A program made the translations under genes and the position numbers. From CAZSCF01 sp964547585 (GTDB lineage Bacteria > Patescibacteriota > Minisyncoccia > Moranbacterales > UBA2206): a DNA stretch of 50,723 nt. How positions within the stretch are numbered: position 1 is the stretch's first letter; each line of letters begins with the position of its first letter. Shown here in pieces: positions 41,040 through 48,280 of this stretch. The stretch spans positions 1-50,723 of the forward strand of contig CAZJOI010000004.1 of assembly GCA_964547585.1 (NCBI GenBank), in the 5' to 3' direction. The notes beneath the pieces are model-generated. The model saw only the letters and a program-made list of their open reading frames with translations. It had not been told where the DNA came from and ran no database searches.

Positions 41040-42218
41040 CTAGGCGTTTTTTTGGTTACAAATATTTTCTATAAAAATAATGAATTTTTGACTAATACTA
41101 AAACTTTCTTCAACTTCTTTCCTTTCAAATATTTTTCCTTCATGAGCGACATCATTTCTTCTTTTCCGGGCTATCTCACGCCATCTCTTGCATTCATCGC
41201 TCTCTTTTAGAAAACCTTCTTTCTTCGCTTTTAATGCATTTGTAATCAAACATTTTTCCAATTGGATAACCCTCTTATTTGTTGTTGAATATTCACTTTT
41301 ATAATCTTCAAATAAATCTGTAATCTCTTGATCATTTTTTCCATCATCTTTAAGAAATTTTCTAAGATGGAAACTAACAGTCATATCAACAGCTGTATCA
41401 AAATCTACTATTGCTGCTTGATAATCGGCACTCAAACTAATTCTTTCAAGTCCTGAAAGTAACATTCTTCTATACGGTCTTATTTCTGATCCAGAAAGGC
41501 ATTTAAGAAAAGATTCGTATTTTGAAATATCAATCATAGGCTCTTTAATATCAGTTTTAGATACCGAAGCATATCTTCCACGAAAAAGAGGGCTATCGTC
41601 TTTTTCGCTTTTATCACCTCTCATTGGATAAGAGATGAATTTACGCCGCTCCTTTTGAAGTTTAAATAAATTTTCCGTTGGATTATTTTTTTCAGTTTCA
41701 GAAAATTCACTTATGTAACACAATGTATAAAGTGAAAAATCATCCTCTATCGACAAGAATCTATTTCTTACGCTACCAATTTGTCTATATGCGGATAAAA
41801 ATTTATTAAAAAATGAATACATGCGATTGAATGCTTTATTGCACGCGCTATCATCATGTAGGCAAAATATATCATCTGTTACAAAAACAATCTCTATTTC
41901 AGAAAAAAACCAAGGATAAATTACATGACCACCTTCGCCAGCCACGATCTGCGTGACACCTCCGTTTTCTAAGACTAATTTAAGGTAAGCACTCTTATCT
42001 GAAAAGTGTAATTTTTCTAGAAATGAACTCTCGCCAGTTCTTTCTCTTTGAACATACCTTTTATCAAAAGATTGAATGCCTTCTTTACGAAAAATCTTAA
42101 CCAAAGCAACATCTTTTTTTGGGAAAAGTGTTACTGGATAATAAAAATTGGATGAAACTCCCAAATCGAAAGGATAATCAAAAACAAATTTAATTAATCC
42201 TGAGGTTTTTTTATCCAT
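41040..42218 (-). CDS. HEPN-like protein, putative defence or toxin gene
   Basis: About 392 residues from the ATG at 42218; the frame is open to a TTG at 42266, but that would overlap the upstream gene. The N-terminal 250 residues are not recognised. The C-terminal part looks like a HEPN fold with AIVDFDTAVDMTVSFHL (~270-286) and the motif RNDVAHEG (about 354-361), where R-x4-H is the typical HEPN RNase active site. It is last in a four-gene operon with an XRE regulator and two membrane proteins, inside the inverted-repeat cassette, which suggests a defence or addiction function (inference). Confidence 0.6.
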   Translation of the reverse strand: MDKKTSGLIKFVFDYPFDLGVSSNFYYPVTLFPKKDVALVKIFRKEGIQSFDKRYVQRERTGESSFLEKLHFSDKSAYLKLVLENGGVTQIVAGEGGHVIYPWFFSEIEIVFVTDDIFCLHDDSACNKAFNRMYSFFNKFLSAYRQIGSVRNRFLSIEDDFSLYTLCYISEFSETEKNNPTENLFKLQKERRKFISYPMRGDKSEKDDSPLFRGRYASVSKTDIKEPMIDISKYESFLKCLSGSEIRPYRRMLLSGLERISLSADYQAAIVDFDTAVDMTVSFHLRKFLKDDGKNDQEITDLFEDYKSEYSTTNKRVIQLEKCLITNALKAKKEGFLKESDECKRWREIARKRRNDVAHEGKIFERKEVEESFSISQKFIIFIENICNQKNA

Positions 42219-42228
42219 GTAAGAAAGC

Positions 42229-42540
42229 TTAGACAAGTAATAAAACAAAAAAGAATTTGGTTGCAAAGAAAGTTATAATAACGCTCAAAACGGTAATCAA
42301 AATGGAAATACTGGGAAATAATCGCTTTAGAATAAATAATGGCATCGCAATTAAAATGCTAGTAAGAAACAATCCTCCTATTAAAAATAAAGTTGCCCAT
42401 ATCCAACCACCAACATCACCGCTCACAGTAAATACCATATAAACATATGAAATAAAAAAGACCGCCATAATTAATTTGCTAAAAGAATTGGCTTTTGCAT
42501 TATAGTCTGGCTGGCTAGATATTTGTTGTAATTTATTCAT
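42229..42540 (-). CDS. Small membrane protein of the cassette
   Basis: Not recognised. The 103-residue protein has three hydrophobic helices (about 22-42, 46-70 and 76-100) and a polar N-terminus with QQISSQPDYNAKANSF. It ends 10 bp before the HEPN gene and follows the 194-residue protein by 28 bp, in the same operon. Confidence 0.6.
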   Translation of the reverse strand: MNKLQQISSQPDYNAKANSFSKLIMAVFFISYVYMVFTVSGDVGGWIWATLFLIGGLFLTSILIAMPLFILKRLFPSISILITVLSVIITFFATKFFFVLLLV

Positions 42541-42568
42541 ATTTTTTAGTTTTAGTAAAAATTGATCC

Positions 42569-43153
42569 TTATTTTATTCCGTCAATAGTGTCCGTCTGAT
42601 CCTTTTCAGCCAGAAGAACAGCGAGTTCATCAAATAATTGACGGTCTGTGTTAAGTAATTGATGCATGCTATTCATATTTTTTTCCACAATAGAAGCTAA
42701 AAAATAACGAAGAGGAGCAACTCCTTTTGTTACCTCTAACAAAATTCGCATTAAATCAAGGTTATTATATATATCTACATTATGCGCATAAAACTTATTG
42801 AATCCCCATGTGTATGGAAATGACTGGCAAAGAAACATTTTTGCATAACGACTTTCTTTTTCCCCCATTGATGGTATGAGAGCAACATAAGCATTACCTA
42901 TTAGTGCTAAGGGAACTCCAATAATTGAAGATAGTGGTCTTAAGATTTTTATTTTTTCATAAACATAAGATAGTCCAAGGAGTGGTCCTAAAAATATTAT
43001 TGTCCACACCGAGCTCATTAGCAAAAGTAAAAGTACTCCGATAATAGGTATGGAAACGAATAATCCTAAAATTAAAGTTGTCAGCATCTGAACAGGAACA
43101 ACAATAATTCCTGTAGCCCCCACGAGTATTCTTAAAATTTTGTTTGTAACCAT
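42569..43153 (-). CDS. Membrane protein of the cassette
   Basis: Not recognised. The 194-residue protein has two or three long N-terminal hydrophobic segments (about 8-55, 76-92) and a hydrophilic helical C-terminus (~95-194). It lies 14 bp downstream of the XRE gene. Membrane proteins joined to a HEPN effector and an XRE regulator occur in several phage-defence operons, but no named system matches. Confidence 0.6.
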   Translation of the reverse strand: MVTNKILRILVGATGIIVVPVQMLTTLILGLFVSIPIIGVLLLLLMSSVWTIIFLGPLLGLSYVYEKIKILRPLSSIIGVPLALIGNAYVALIPSMGEKESRYAKMFLCQSFPYTWGFNKFYAHNVDIYNNLDLMRILLEVTKGVAPLRYFLASIVEKNMNSMHQLLNTDRQLFDELAVLLAEKDQTDTIDGIK

Positions 43154-43167
43154 GGCTTTTTAAAAAA

Positions 43168-43365
43168 TTATTTAATCAATTCATCAACACTAACTTCAAG
43201 CGCTTTGGAAATTTTTTTAAGCGTATCAAGTGTTGGATTTTGATTTTTTCCAGCTTCAATCTTGATAATTGTATTATTGGCAACATCGGCTAATCTTGCC
43301 AGTTTTTCTTGAGATAATCCTTTGGCTTCTCTAAGTTTCCTAAGTGTTTTTTGAATGTTTGACAT
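43168..43365 (-). CDS. XRE-family helix-turn-helix regulator
   Basis: The 65-residue protein is a single HTH domain: LRKLREAKGLSQEKLARLADVANNTIIKIEAGKNQNPTL (7-45) with the recognition helix at about 29-38. It would bind the operon's own promoter. TATAAT lies 6 nt before the ATG, and short direct repeats (GTAGCTGAAA twice; ATATTATAGTA and ATATTATTAGTA) lie just upstream, candidate operators. Confidence 0.9.
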   Translation of the reverse strand: MSNIQKTLRKLREAKGLSQEKLARLADVANNTIIKIEAGKNQNPTLDTLKKISKALEVSVDELIK

Positions 43366-43371
43366 ACTTAT

Positions 43372-43377
43372 ATTATA
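43372..43377 (-). promoter_or_regulatory. TATAAT -10 box of the cassette operon, leaderless spacing
   Basis: TATAAT on the minus strand is 6 nt before the ATG of the XRE gene. Direct repeats of GTAGCTGAAA lie at about 43407-43428, and a pair of similar AT-rich words lies at 43369-43400. The spacer to 43555 otherwise contains a GC-rich stretch and the palindrome TTTTCGC-AAA-GCGAAAA (about 43540-43556). Confidence 0.5.
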
Positions 43378-43555
43378 GTAGTAGAATTATATTATTAGTA
43401 CTATTTCCTTTCAGCTACTTTTCAGCTACTTTAATGCTACACCAAAAATCAAAAATAGCAAATACAAAAGGGAGTTATTTTGCGTTGTGTGCGCAAGGGC
43501 GGGCGGGGCAAACACAACCACATATGCCTTGGTGGCGCTTTTCGCAAAGCGAAAA

Positions 43556-43705
43556 ACGAAATTTGGCGGCGGCGGAAAAATCAGAATTTGAAAGCGAGGG
43601 CGGGCAAAAATTCCTTTTCCCAGACCCTTTCCCTTTTTGCCCGCCCGAGCGCAAAATCAAAAATCCTTTTCAAAAAAAGTTCGAGCTTCTGAATAAAAAC
43701 AGCTC
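43556..43705 (-). repeat. Right 150-bp terminal inverted repeat
   Basis: Inverted partner of 40848-40997. Its outer GCTC (43702-43705) is shared with the outer end of the inverted recombinase remnant, so the two modules meet at this tetranucleotide. Confidence 0.85.
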
Positions 43706-43880
43706 ATTTCGGAAAATCGCATTTTTGAAAGCGCGATTTTCCATTAGTTTAGGGCTTGAAAACTCACGATTTTGTTTTGGAGAGTCCAATTCATTTGAGC
43801 GAAGCTCAAATTTGAATAAAATTCAACAGCCGATTTTTTGCATTTTCGCCAAAGGCGAAATTTCCAAATTTTCAGAGTAA
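43702..43880 (-). pseudogene. Inverted decayed copy of the recombinase 3' end
   Basis: The minus strand matches the last ~140 bp of the serine recombinase (45264-45402) almost base for base, except for two palindromic interruptions (TTTGAGC-GAA-GCTCAAA at about 43795, with about 30 bp added, and TTTCGCC-AAA-GGCGAAA at about 43843). The copy has an in-frame TAA after the QALN codons. It is a fossil of a second, opposite recombinase end. Together with the intact gene it forms an inverted repeat around the recombinase. Confidence 0.7.
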
Positions 43881-43932
43881 AAAAAGCGCCAATTTTTGTC
43901 CAAAAGCAATTTTAATAATCAAAATAAATAAT

Positions 43933-45408
43933 ATGAATCAAACCAAAAAGTATTTTATCTATGCCAGAAAATCAACTGATGAAGCAGAAAGACAAGTTTT
44001 GTCTATTGAAGCGCAACTGACTGAAGTGCGAGAATTTGCGCAGAAAGAAAACCTTTCCATTGTGCAAGAATTTGTGGAAACAAAATCAGCCAAAAAACCA
44101 GGGCGTGATGTTTTTGAAAAAATGATTTCTGGCATTGAGGAAGATGAAGCCATGGGAGTTTTAGCGTGGCACCCAGATAGATTGGCTCGAAACGCGGTTG
44201 ATGCGGGAAAAATAATAAACTTGCTTGATACTGGAAAACTGGAAATGTTAAAATTCCCCACTTTTTGGTTTGATAAAACTCCACAAGGACTTTTTATGCT
44301 TTCTATCGCTTTTGGACAATCAAAATATTACATTGATAATCTTTCTGAGAACATTAAGCGTGGACTACGCCAGAAGCTTAGAAATGGCGTTTATCCTGGA
44401 TTTGCTCCCATTGGTTACACCAATGAACTTAGAAATCACACCATCCTTAAGGACCCAGAAAATTGGCAGATTGTGAAAAAGCTTTTTGAAGAATATGCCA
44501 CTGGCAAATATTCCTTGGAGCAAATCCAGAAATTGGCGCTTTCTTTGGGCTTGATGAGCCGACGATCAAAAAAGAATTTATCACTTTCTCGAATTCAAAG
44601 AATGTTACAAAATCCTTTTTATTATGGATTGTTTCAATTCAAAAATGAAATTTATGAAGGAATTCATGAGCCAATAATTTCCAAAGAGCTTTTTGAAAAA
44701 GTGCAACGGATAATGGCGGATAAAGGAAAACCAAGAAAAGAAAAACCAAACCATAACTTTGGATTTCTGGGAATTTTCAAATGCGGAGAATGTGGACGAG
44801 GAATTACTGCTGAACAGCACATCAAAAAAAGCGGTTTGGTTTTCCGCCATTACCGTTGCACGAAAAAGAATACTGATTGCAAACAAAAATATGTGAATGA
44901 AAAAGACCTACATTTGCAAATCAATGACATTTTTCAAAAAGTTTCTTTGCCTCCTGAATGGCTGAAACCGATTTTAACAAAACTAGACGCCGAAGAAAAA
45001 GAAGCCAGCCAAAACTCGAAATCTTTCGCCCAAAATGTTGAGAAAGAAATTATGGAAATTGAAAATAAAGTTTCAAGACTTTTGGATATGCAGCTGGAAA
45101 ATACCATTTCACTTTCTGAATATAAAGAGAAGAAAGAAAAACTGCTGAACCAAAAAACGGACTTGAAGCAAAAACTTTTGAATTTTGGGCGAAAGGGAAA
45201 TTATTGGCTCGAACCCATGAGAAATTTCATTTTGTCGGCTCATCAAGCCAATTCCTTGGCTAATTCTGAAAACTTGGAAGATAAGCGAAGCTTCTTGCAA
45301 AAAATCGGCTCGAACTGGACTCTCCGAAACAAAATTGTGAGCTTTCAAGCCCTAAACGAATGGAAAATCGCGCTTTCAAAAATGCGATTTTCCGAAATGA
45401 GCGGGTAA
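43933..45408 (+). CDS. Large serine recombinase (site-specific integrase)
   Basis: The 491-residue protein has an N-terminal resolvase catalytic domain (1-150), with catalytic Ser14 in YARKSTDEAE and HPDRLARN (~76-83). The recombinase domain follows (~160-260). Next is a zinc-ribbon (about 280-330; CGECGRGI, YRCTKKNTDC) and a coiled coil with Leu/Lys repeats (about 360-415). Such enzymes integrate elements at specific attachment sites. Its last two codons and stop (from 45401) lie within the 3' end of the antisense tRNA-Gly, so the stop comes from the tRNA sequence, as expected for integration at a tRNA. It is bounded by inverted repeats. Confidence 0.9.
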   Translation: MNQTKKYFIYARKSTDEAERQVLSIEAQLTEVREFAQKENLSIVQEFVETKSAKKPGRDVFEKMISGIEEDEAMGVLAWHPDRLARNAVDAGKIINLLDTGKLEMLKFPTFWFDKTPQGLFMLSIAFGQSKYYIDNLSENIKRGLRQKLRNGVYPGFAPIGYTNELRNHTILKDPENWQIVKKLFEEYATGKYSLEQIQKLALSLGLMSRRSKKNLSLSRIQRMLQNPFYYGLFQFKNEIYEGIHEPIISKELFEKVQRIMADKGKPRKEKPNHNFGFLGIFKCGECGRGITAEQHIKKSGLVFRHYRCTKKNTDCKQKYVNEKDLHLQINDIFQKVSLPPEWLKPILTKLDAEEKEASQNSKSFAQNVEKEIMEIENKVSRLLDMQLENTISLSEYKEKKEKLLNQKTDLKQKLLNFGRKGNYWLEPMRNFILSAHQANSLANSENLEDKRSFLQKIGSNWTLRNKIVSFQALNEWKIALSKMRFSEMSG

Positions 45409-45471
45409 CGGGAATCGAACCCGTCTCTCGTCCTTGGCAAGGACGTATAATAGCCACTATACGATACCCGC
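45400..45471 (-). tRNA. tRNA-Gly(GCC)
   Basis: Acceptor GCGGGTA pairs with TACCCGC, U73, anticodon loop TTGCCAA (GCC), T-arm ACGGG-TTCGATT-CCCGT. CCA is not encoded. Its 3' end overlaps the recombinase stop codon from the opposite strand and coincides with the end of the inverted repeat at 45402. Confidence 0.93.
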
Positions 45472-45482
45472 ATATTAATTTG

Positions 45483-45554
45483 TGCCAGATCCCAGAGTTG
45501 AACTGGGCACGCAAGGATTTTCAGTCCTTCGCTCTACCGCTGAGCTAATCTGGC
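45483..45554 (-). tRNA. tRNA-Phe(GAA)
   Basis: Acceptor GCCAGAT pairs with ATCTGGC, A73, anticodon loop CTGAAAA (GAA), T-arm CCCAG-TTCAACT-CTGGG. Confidence 0.92.
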
Positions 45555-45566
45555 ATTTTTGGGTTG

Positions 45567-45639
45567 TGGGCAATATAGGACTCGAACCTATAACCCCCTC
45601 GGTGTAAACGAGGTGCTCTAGCCATTGAGCTAATTGCCC
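45567..45639 (-). tRNA. tRNA-Val(UAC)
   Basis: Acceptor GGGCAAT pairs with ATTGCCC, A73, anticodon loop TTTACAC (UAC), T-arm ATAGG-TTCGAGT-CCTAT. Confidence 0.92.
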
Positions 45640-45732
45640 TAATTACAATCATTGTGTCCTCACCGAAGAAGTAGTGCCTTCGACGGGAGTCGAACCCGTA
45701 TGCCATAAGGCCACGCCCCTCAAACGTGCTTG

Positions 45733-45861
45733 CCCCGCACCAATTCTCTTGTGGGGATAGCGGGAGTCGGACCCGCATGCCATAAGGCCACGCCCCTCAA
45801 ACGTGTGTGTATACCAATTCCACCATATCCCCAAACAGTATACAAGAGAATTAGTGCGGGG
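45733..45861. repeat. 19-bp inverted repeats around an intact tRNA-Leu
   Basis: CCCCGCACCAATTCTCTTG (45733-45751) and CAAGAGAATTAGTGCGGGG (45843-45861) are inverted copies with one mismatch. They enclose the complete tRNA-Leu(GAG) at 45752-45832. This unit sits inside the D-loop of another tRNA-Leu gene. Confidence 0.8.
45752..45832 (-). tRNA. tRNA-Leu(GAG), intact
   Basis: Acceptor GGGGATA pairs with TATCCCC, A73. D-loop GAATTGGTATA, anticodon arm CACGT-TTGAGGG-GCGTG (GAG), class II variable arm, T-arm GCGGG-TCCGACT-CCCGC. It differs from the interrupted neighbour in only a few bases outside the acceptor. Confidence 0.88.
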
Positions 45862-45876
45862 TGAATATACCAATTC

Positions 45877-45917
45877 CCCGCCTCGCATCGACGAGTGTCT
45901 CCATGAGTCGAGGCGGG
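45877..45917. repeat. 41-bp palindrome in the D-arm of the interrupted tRNA-Leu
   Basis: CCCGCCTCG and CGAGGCGGG are exact inverted ends with an inner CGAC/GTCG pair. It lies exactly between GGTG and GAATTGG of the tRNA. Confidence 0.75.
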
Positions 45918-45953
45918 CACCACGAAGGCTCGAAAAATATTCAAATTAAGTTA

Positions 45954-46382
45954 TTATTTTTCCTCTGATTTTTTTTCTTCTATTTTTTCAGTTTCCTCTT
46001 TAGCCGCTTCTTCTTTCGGGGCAATAAAATCAGAAATGTCCTTATATTTCATTCGGCTTTTTTTAACAGTCAAACCTCTGAGATAATAGAGCTTAGCTCT
46101 TCTGACGCCAGCTCTTTTGACTAATTCAATTTTTTCAATACCCTTGGAATAAATTGGCAAAACCAATTCGACTCCCACTCCTTCGCTGACTTTTCTGACA
46201 GTAATCATGGGAGAAGAGCTTTGCTTGCCTTTGATAGCGATAATAAGACCTTCGAAAATCTGGATTCTTTCCTTTTCTCCTTCTTTGATTTTTCTATAAA
46301 CTTTAACAACATCTCCAGCTTGAAAGTCGGGCATTTTTTTTGCTCTTTGCGCTAAGTTGAAATCAATTAATTTCTTATTCAT
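45954..46382 (-). CDS. rplS: 50S ribosomal protein L19
   Basis: About 142 residues from the ATG at 46382 (MNKKLIDFNLAQRA). The core contains MPDFQAGDVVKVYRKIKEGEKERIQIFEGLIIA, ITVRKVSEGVGVELVLPIYS, VKRAGVRRAKLYYLRG, all typical of L19, and an acidic C-terminal extension (EEAAKEETEKIEEKKSEEK) not found in E. coli. L19 lies at the subunit interface. TATAAT is 6 nt before the ATG, so the mRNA may lack a leader. Confidence 0.95.
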   Translation of the reverse strand: MNKKLIDFNLAQRAKKMPDFQAGDVVKVYRKIKEGEKERIQIFEGLIIAIKGKQSSSPMITVRKVSEGVGVELVLPIYSKGIEKIELVKRAGVRRAKLYYLRGLTVKKSRMKYKDISDFIAPKEEAAKEETEKIEEKKSEEK

Positions 46383-46388
46383 ATATTT

Positions 46389-46394
46389 ATTATA
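46389..46394 (-). promoter_or_regulatory. TATAAT -10 box of rplS, leaderless spacing
   Basis: TATAAT, six bases, then ATG. TTGTTT about 18 bp upstream is a weak -35. The predicted +1 is the A of the start codon. Confidence 0.55.
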
Positions 46395-46529
46395 TCCGAA
46401 TTTTTGAATTAAAAACAATCCCGATTGCGGAATATTCTAACTAAAATTCAGTCATTTATGTAATTATTTTAACTGTCTTATAGTACCTTTTTACTTGTTT
46501 TTAGTCAAGAAGAGATTGGTTTTTGACAT

Positions 46530-47456
46530 TTATGACAAGGTTTTGAGGAACTTTTGAAAATCTTCTGGGAGCTTTTTTTCAAAAGAGTACTTTTTACTGA
46601 ATAATTCAAAGGCTATTTTTTGAGCATGCAGAAGCTGTCTGGCTGGTAAGGCTAATTTTGTAATTTTTTTGAGTTTGTATTTTTTATCTCCAGCCACAGG
46701 ATTGCCTAAAGAAAACAAATGAATTCTGATCTGATGTGTTCGGCCAGTTTTAGGGCTGGCTTCGACTAGGGAAAAATCCGCAAATTCTTGAATAACTTCG
46801 TATTCTGTTACAGCTTTTCGTATTTTTGTTTTAGTTTTTCTACTAGCAATTGTTTGTTTTTTATACGAACTTGATTTGGCAATTGGTTTTTTGATGATGC
46901 CTTTTTTATTTTGTATTTTTCCAATAACCAAGGCTAAATATTTTTTGATGATTTTTCGAGTTTGAAAAAGCTTTTTCAATTCATCAAAGCTTTTTTGATT
47001 TCTGGCAACGACTATTATTCCGGAAGTATCTTGATCAAGGCGATGTACAATTCCGGGTCGTAAAATTGAACCAGAAGAACCATCACTTACGTTTTCTATC
47101 TCTGAAAATTTGGATAAAATTCCATTTATCAGCGTATCAGTTTCTTTAGCAAAACTCGGATGAACCTTTAATCCTGCGGGTTTGTTGATAACAATGATAT
47201 CTTTATCTTGATGAATGATTTCAGGATTAATATTTTTATTGGGAACTAATTTTTCAGAAACAGTTTTGAAATTAATTGTGATGGTGTCGTTTTCCTTAAG
47301 AATGTAGCTGGGTTTTATTTTATTATTATTAACCAAAACATTGCCATCCTTTATGTTTCGAATAATTTCTCCGCGGGTATATGAAAAAAACTCCTTAACG
47401 AGGAATTTATCGAGTCTTGTTCCAGTATTGTTTTTTTGGGTAATTAGTTTTTGCAT
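46530..47456 (-). CDS. RluA/RluD-family rRNA pseudouridine synthase
   Basis: 308 residues from the ATG at 47456 (MQKLITQKNNTGTRLDKFL). The frame is open 51 codons upstream, but those residues are unlike the family. An S4 RNA-binding domain (about 10-75) precedes the catalytic domain, with the HRLDQDTSG motif (about 145-153; catalytic Asp) and GRTHQIRIHL (about 225-234). It probably makes pseudouridines in helix 69 or similar positions of 23S rRNA. No operon partner is visible. Confidence 0.9.
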   Translation of the reverse strand: MQKLITQKNNTGTRLDKFLVKEFFSYTRGEIIRNIKDGNVLVNNNKIKPSYILKENDTITINFKTVSEKLVPNKNINPEIIHQDKDIIVINKPAGLKVHPSFAKETDTLINGILSKFSEIENVSDGSSGSILRPGIVHRLDQDTSGIIVVARNQKSFDELKKLFQTRKIIKKYLALVIGKIQNKKGIIKKPIAKSSSYKKQTIASRKTKTKIRKAVTEYEVIQEFADFSLVEASPKTGRTHQIRIHLFSLGNPVAGDKKYKLKKITKLALPARQLLHAQKIAFELFSKKYSFEKKLPEDFQKFLKTLS

Positions 47457-47541
47457 ATTTTTATTTAGAACAGCCAGAAAAATAATGGATGGGGGTGCAA
47501 GAAGATCTTGCAGCCCCCTTTGTCGGATAGCATTATCAGGA

Positions 47542-47733
47542 TTAGTAGCCCTGTTCATTGACAATTTCCGATGTAAATCCAGAGCACTGGACAAGTTTCG
47601 GGTGATCATTTTTCATTTTTTCCCACGCCCTGTCTGGATCGCGGTAAGATTCTCTGTATTTTTTAAAAAAATCTAATGAATGATCGCCTTGTGGATGTCC
47701 ACAATTTTTACAAAGAACTTTTTTCTCGCTCAT
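47542..47733 (-). CDS. Small zinc-ribbon-like protein
   Basis: The 63-residue protein begins MSEKKVLCKNCGHPQGDHS, a CxxC motif followed by His, and has one more Cys near residue 50 (LVQCSGFTS), enough for a small metal site. A clear AGGAGG ribosome binding site lies 8 bases before the ATG, unusual in this window and good evidence that the gene is real. Its function is unknown. Confidence 0.7.
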   Translation of the reverse strand: MSEKKVLCKNCGHPQGDHSLDFFKKYRESYRDPDRAWEKMKNDHPKLVQCSGFTSEIVNEQGY

Positions 47734-47814
47734 ATACCAAACCTCCTTTTTGATTGAGCTTTATTTTTGTTTCTGACTCCTTTTCTATTTTCTGTTATCT
47801 TTTTAAAAAATATG

Positions 47815-47898
47815 TGCCCAAGAGAGGACTCGAACCTCCAATCCCTTGCGGGAACCAGTTCCTAAGACTGGCGCGTATACCAATTCCGCCACCTGGGC
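47815..47898 (-). tRNA. tRNA-Leu(UAG)
   Basis: Acceptor GCCCAGG pairs with CTTGGGC, A73, anticodon loop CTTAGGA (UAG), long variable arm, T-arm GGAGG-TTCGAGT-CCTCT. Confidence 0.93.
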
Positions 47899-47970
47899 AT
47901 ATTTCACAATGTACATTTTATCCTACAGTTTTATTTCATTTTTTGCAATATCAGAGGCTATTAACGCTAT

Positions 47971-48270
47971 TTATTCCAAAAATGTTTTTAGCCTGCGTAC
48001 TTCTTCTTTGAGGGCTCCATCATTTTCGTATTCTCCATGATGACGGGTGTCTTCTCCATAAGTTCCTTTTTTTTGATCTAGATGAATATTAATAGTCAAA
48101 TCCGATCCGCTCAGTTTGGTGTAAATATGAAATCTGGGATAACCAGCGCTGGCCATAGGACGAATAAAACTCATCTCTTCACTGCCCTTAACTTTGTGTT
48201 GAAAAGTATATCCCAAACGACGCAAGGTGTTGGTGGGATTTTCTTGAATATTTTTGGCTTCTATAATCAT
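47971..48270 (-). CDS. Conserved hypothetical small protein
   Basis: Not recognised. The 99-residue protein is soluble, with an N-terminal helix-like segment and a beta-rich middle (FIRPMASAGYPRFHIYTKL, SDLTINIHLDQKK) containing several His residues. Its location between tRNA-Leu and a phospholipase-like gene on the same strand, 10 bp apart, suggests they are co-transcribed. Confidence 0.6.
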   Translation of the reverse strand: MIIEAKNIQENPTNTLRRLGYTFQHKVKGSEEMSFIRPMASAGYPRFHIYTKLSGSDLTINIHLDQKKGTYGEDTRHHGEYENDGALKEEVRRLKTFLE

Positions 48271-48280
48271 AATATTTTTA

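Larger units (their letters stand above)
40848..43705. mobile_element. 2.86-kb cassette bounded by 150-bp terminal inverted repeats
   Basis: Left repeat 40848-40997 and right repeat 43556-43705 are inverted copies at roughly 93-95% identity by eye, both starting GAGC at the outer end. They contain the GC-rich words GGGCGGGCAAAAAGGG, TTTTTGCCCGCCCTCGC and CCGCCGCCGCC. The four enclosed genes (XRE regulator, two membrane proteins, HEPN-like protein) all read leftward. No transposase is inside. A serine recombinase gene follows immediately to the right. Mobility and mechanism are inferred. Confidence 0.75.
45675..45929 (-). pseudogene. Interrupted tRNA-Leu(GAG) gene
   Basis: The 3' part (45675-45732) is nearly identical to the intact tRNA-Leu(GAG): anticodon arm with TTGAGGG, variable arm, T-arm ACGGG-TTCGACT-CCCGT and acceptor CGAAGGC. 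Its acceptor partner GCCTTCG with TGGTG lies only at 45918-45929. Next to it, GAATTGGTATA (D-loop) is at 45866-45876, separated by a 41-bp palindrome (45877-45917). A second interruption (about 45733-45865), bounded by 19-bp inverted repeats, holds the intact tRNA-Leu. Unless the inserts are removed from RNA, this copy cannot fold. Another GAG tRNA is intact, so loss would be tolerated. Confidence 0.7.

Noticed and set aside
43475..43692. Open frames in both orientations across the right terminal repeat and GC-rich block
   Set aside because: Frames open because of the repeat's GC-rich composition; no homology, no ribosome binding site, and the same words occur in the left repeat.
45545..45944. 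Several small minus-strand reading frames across the tRNA cluster
   Set aside because: They are translations of tRNA genes and repeats, with no credible start signals or protein features.
47457..47609. Longer start for the RluD-like gene
   Set aside because: The extra 51 residues are unlike the family and overlap the small zinc-ribbon gene in another frame; the ATG at 47456 starts the S4 domain properly.
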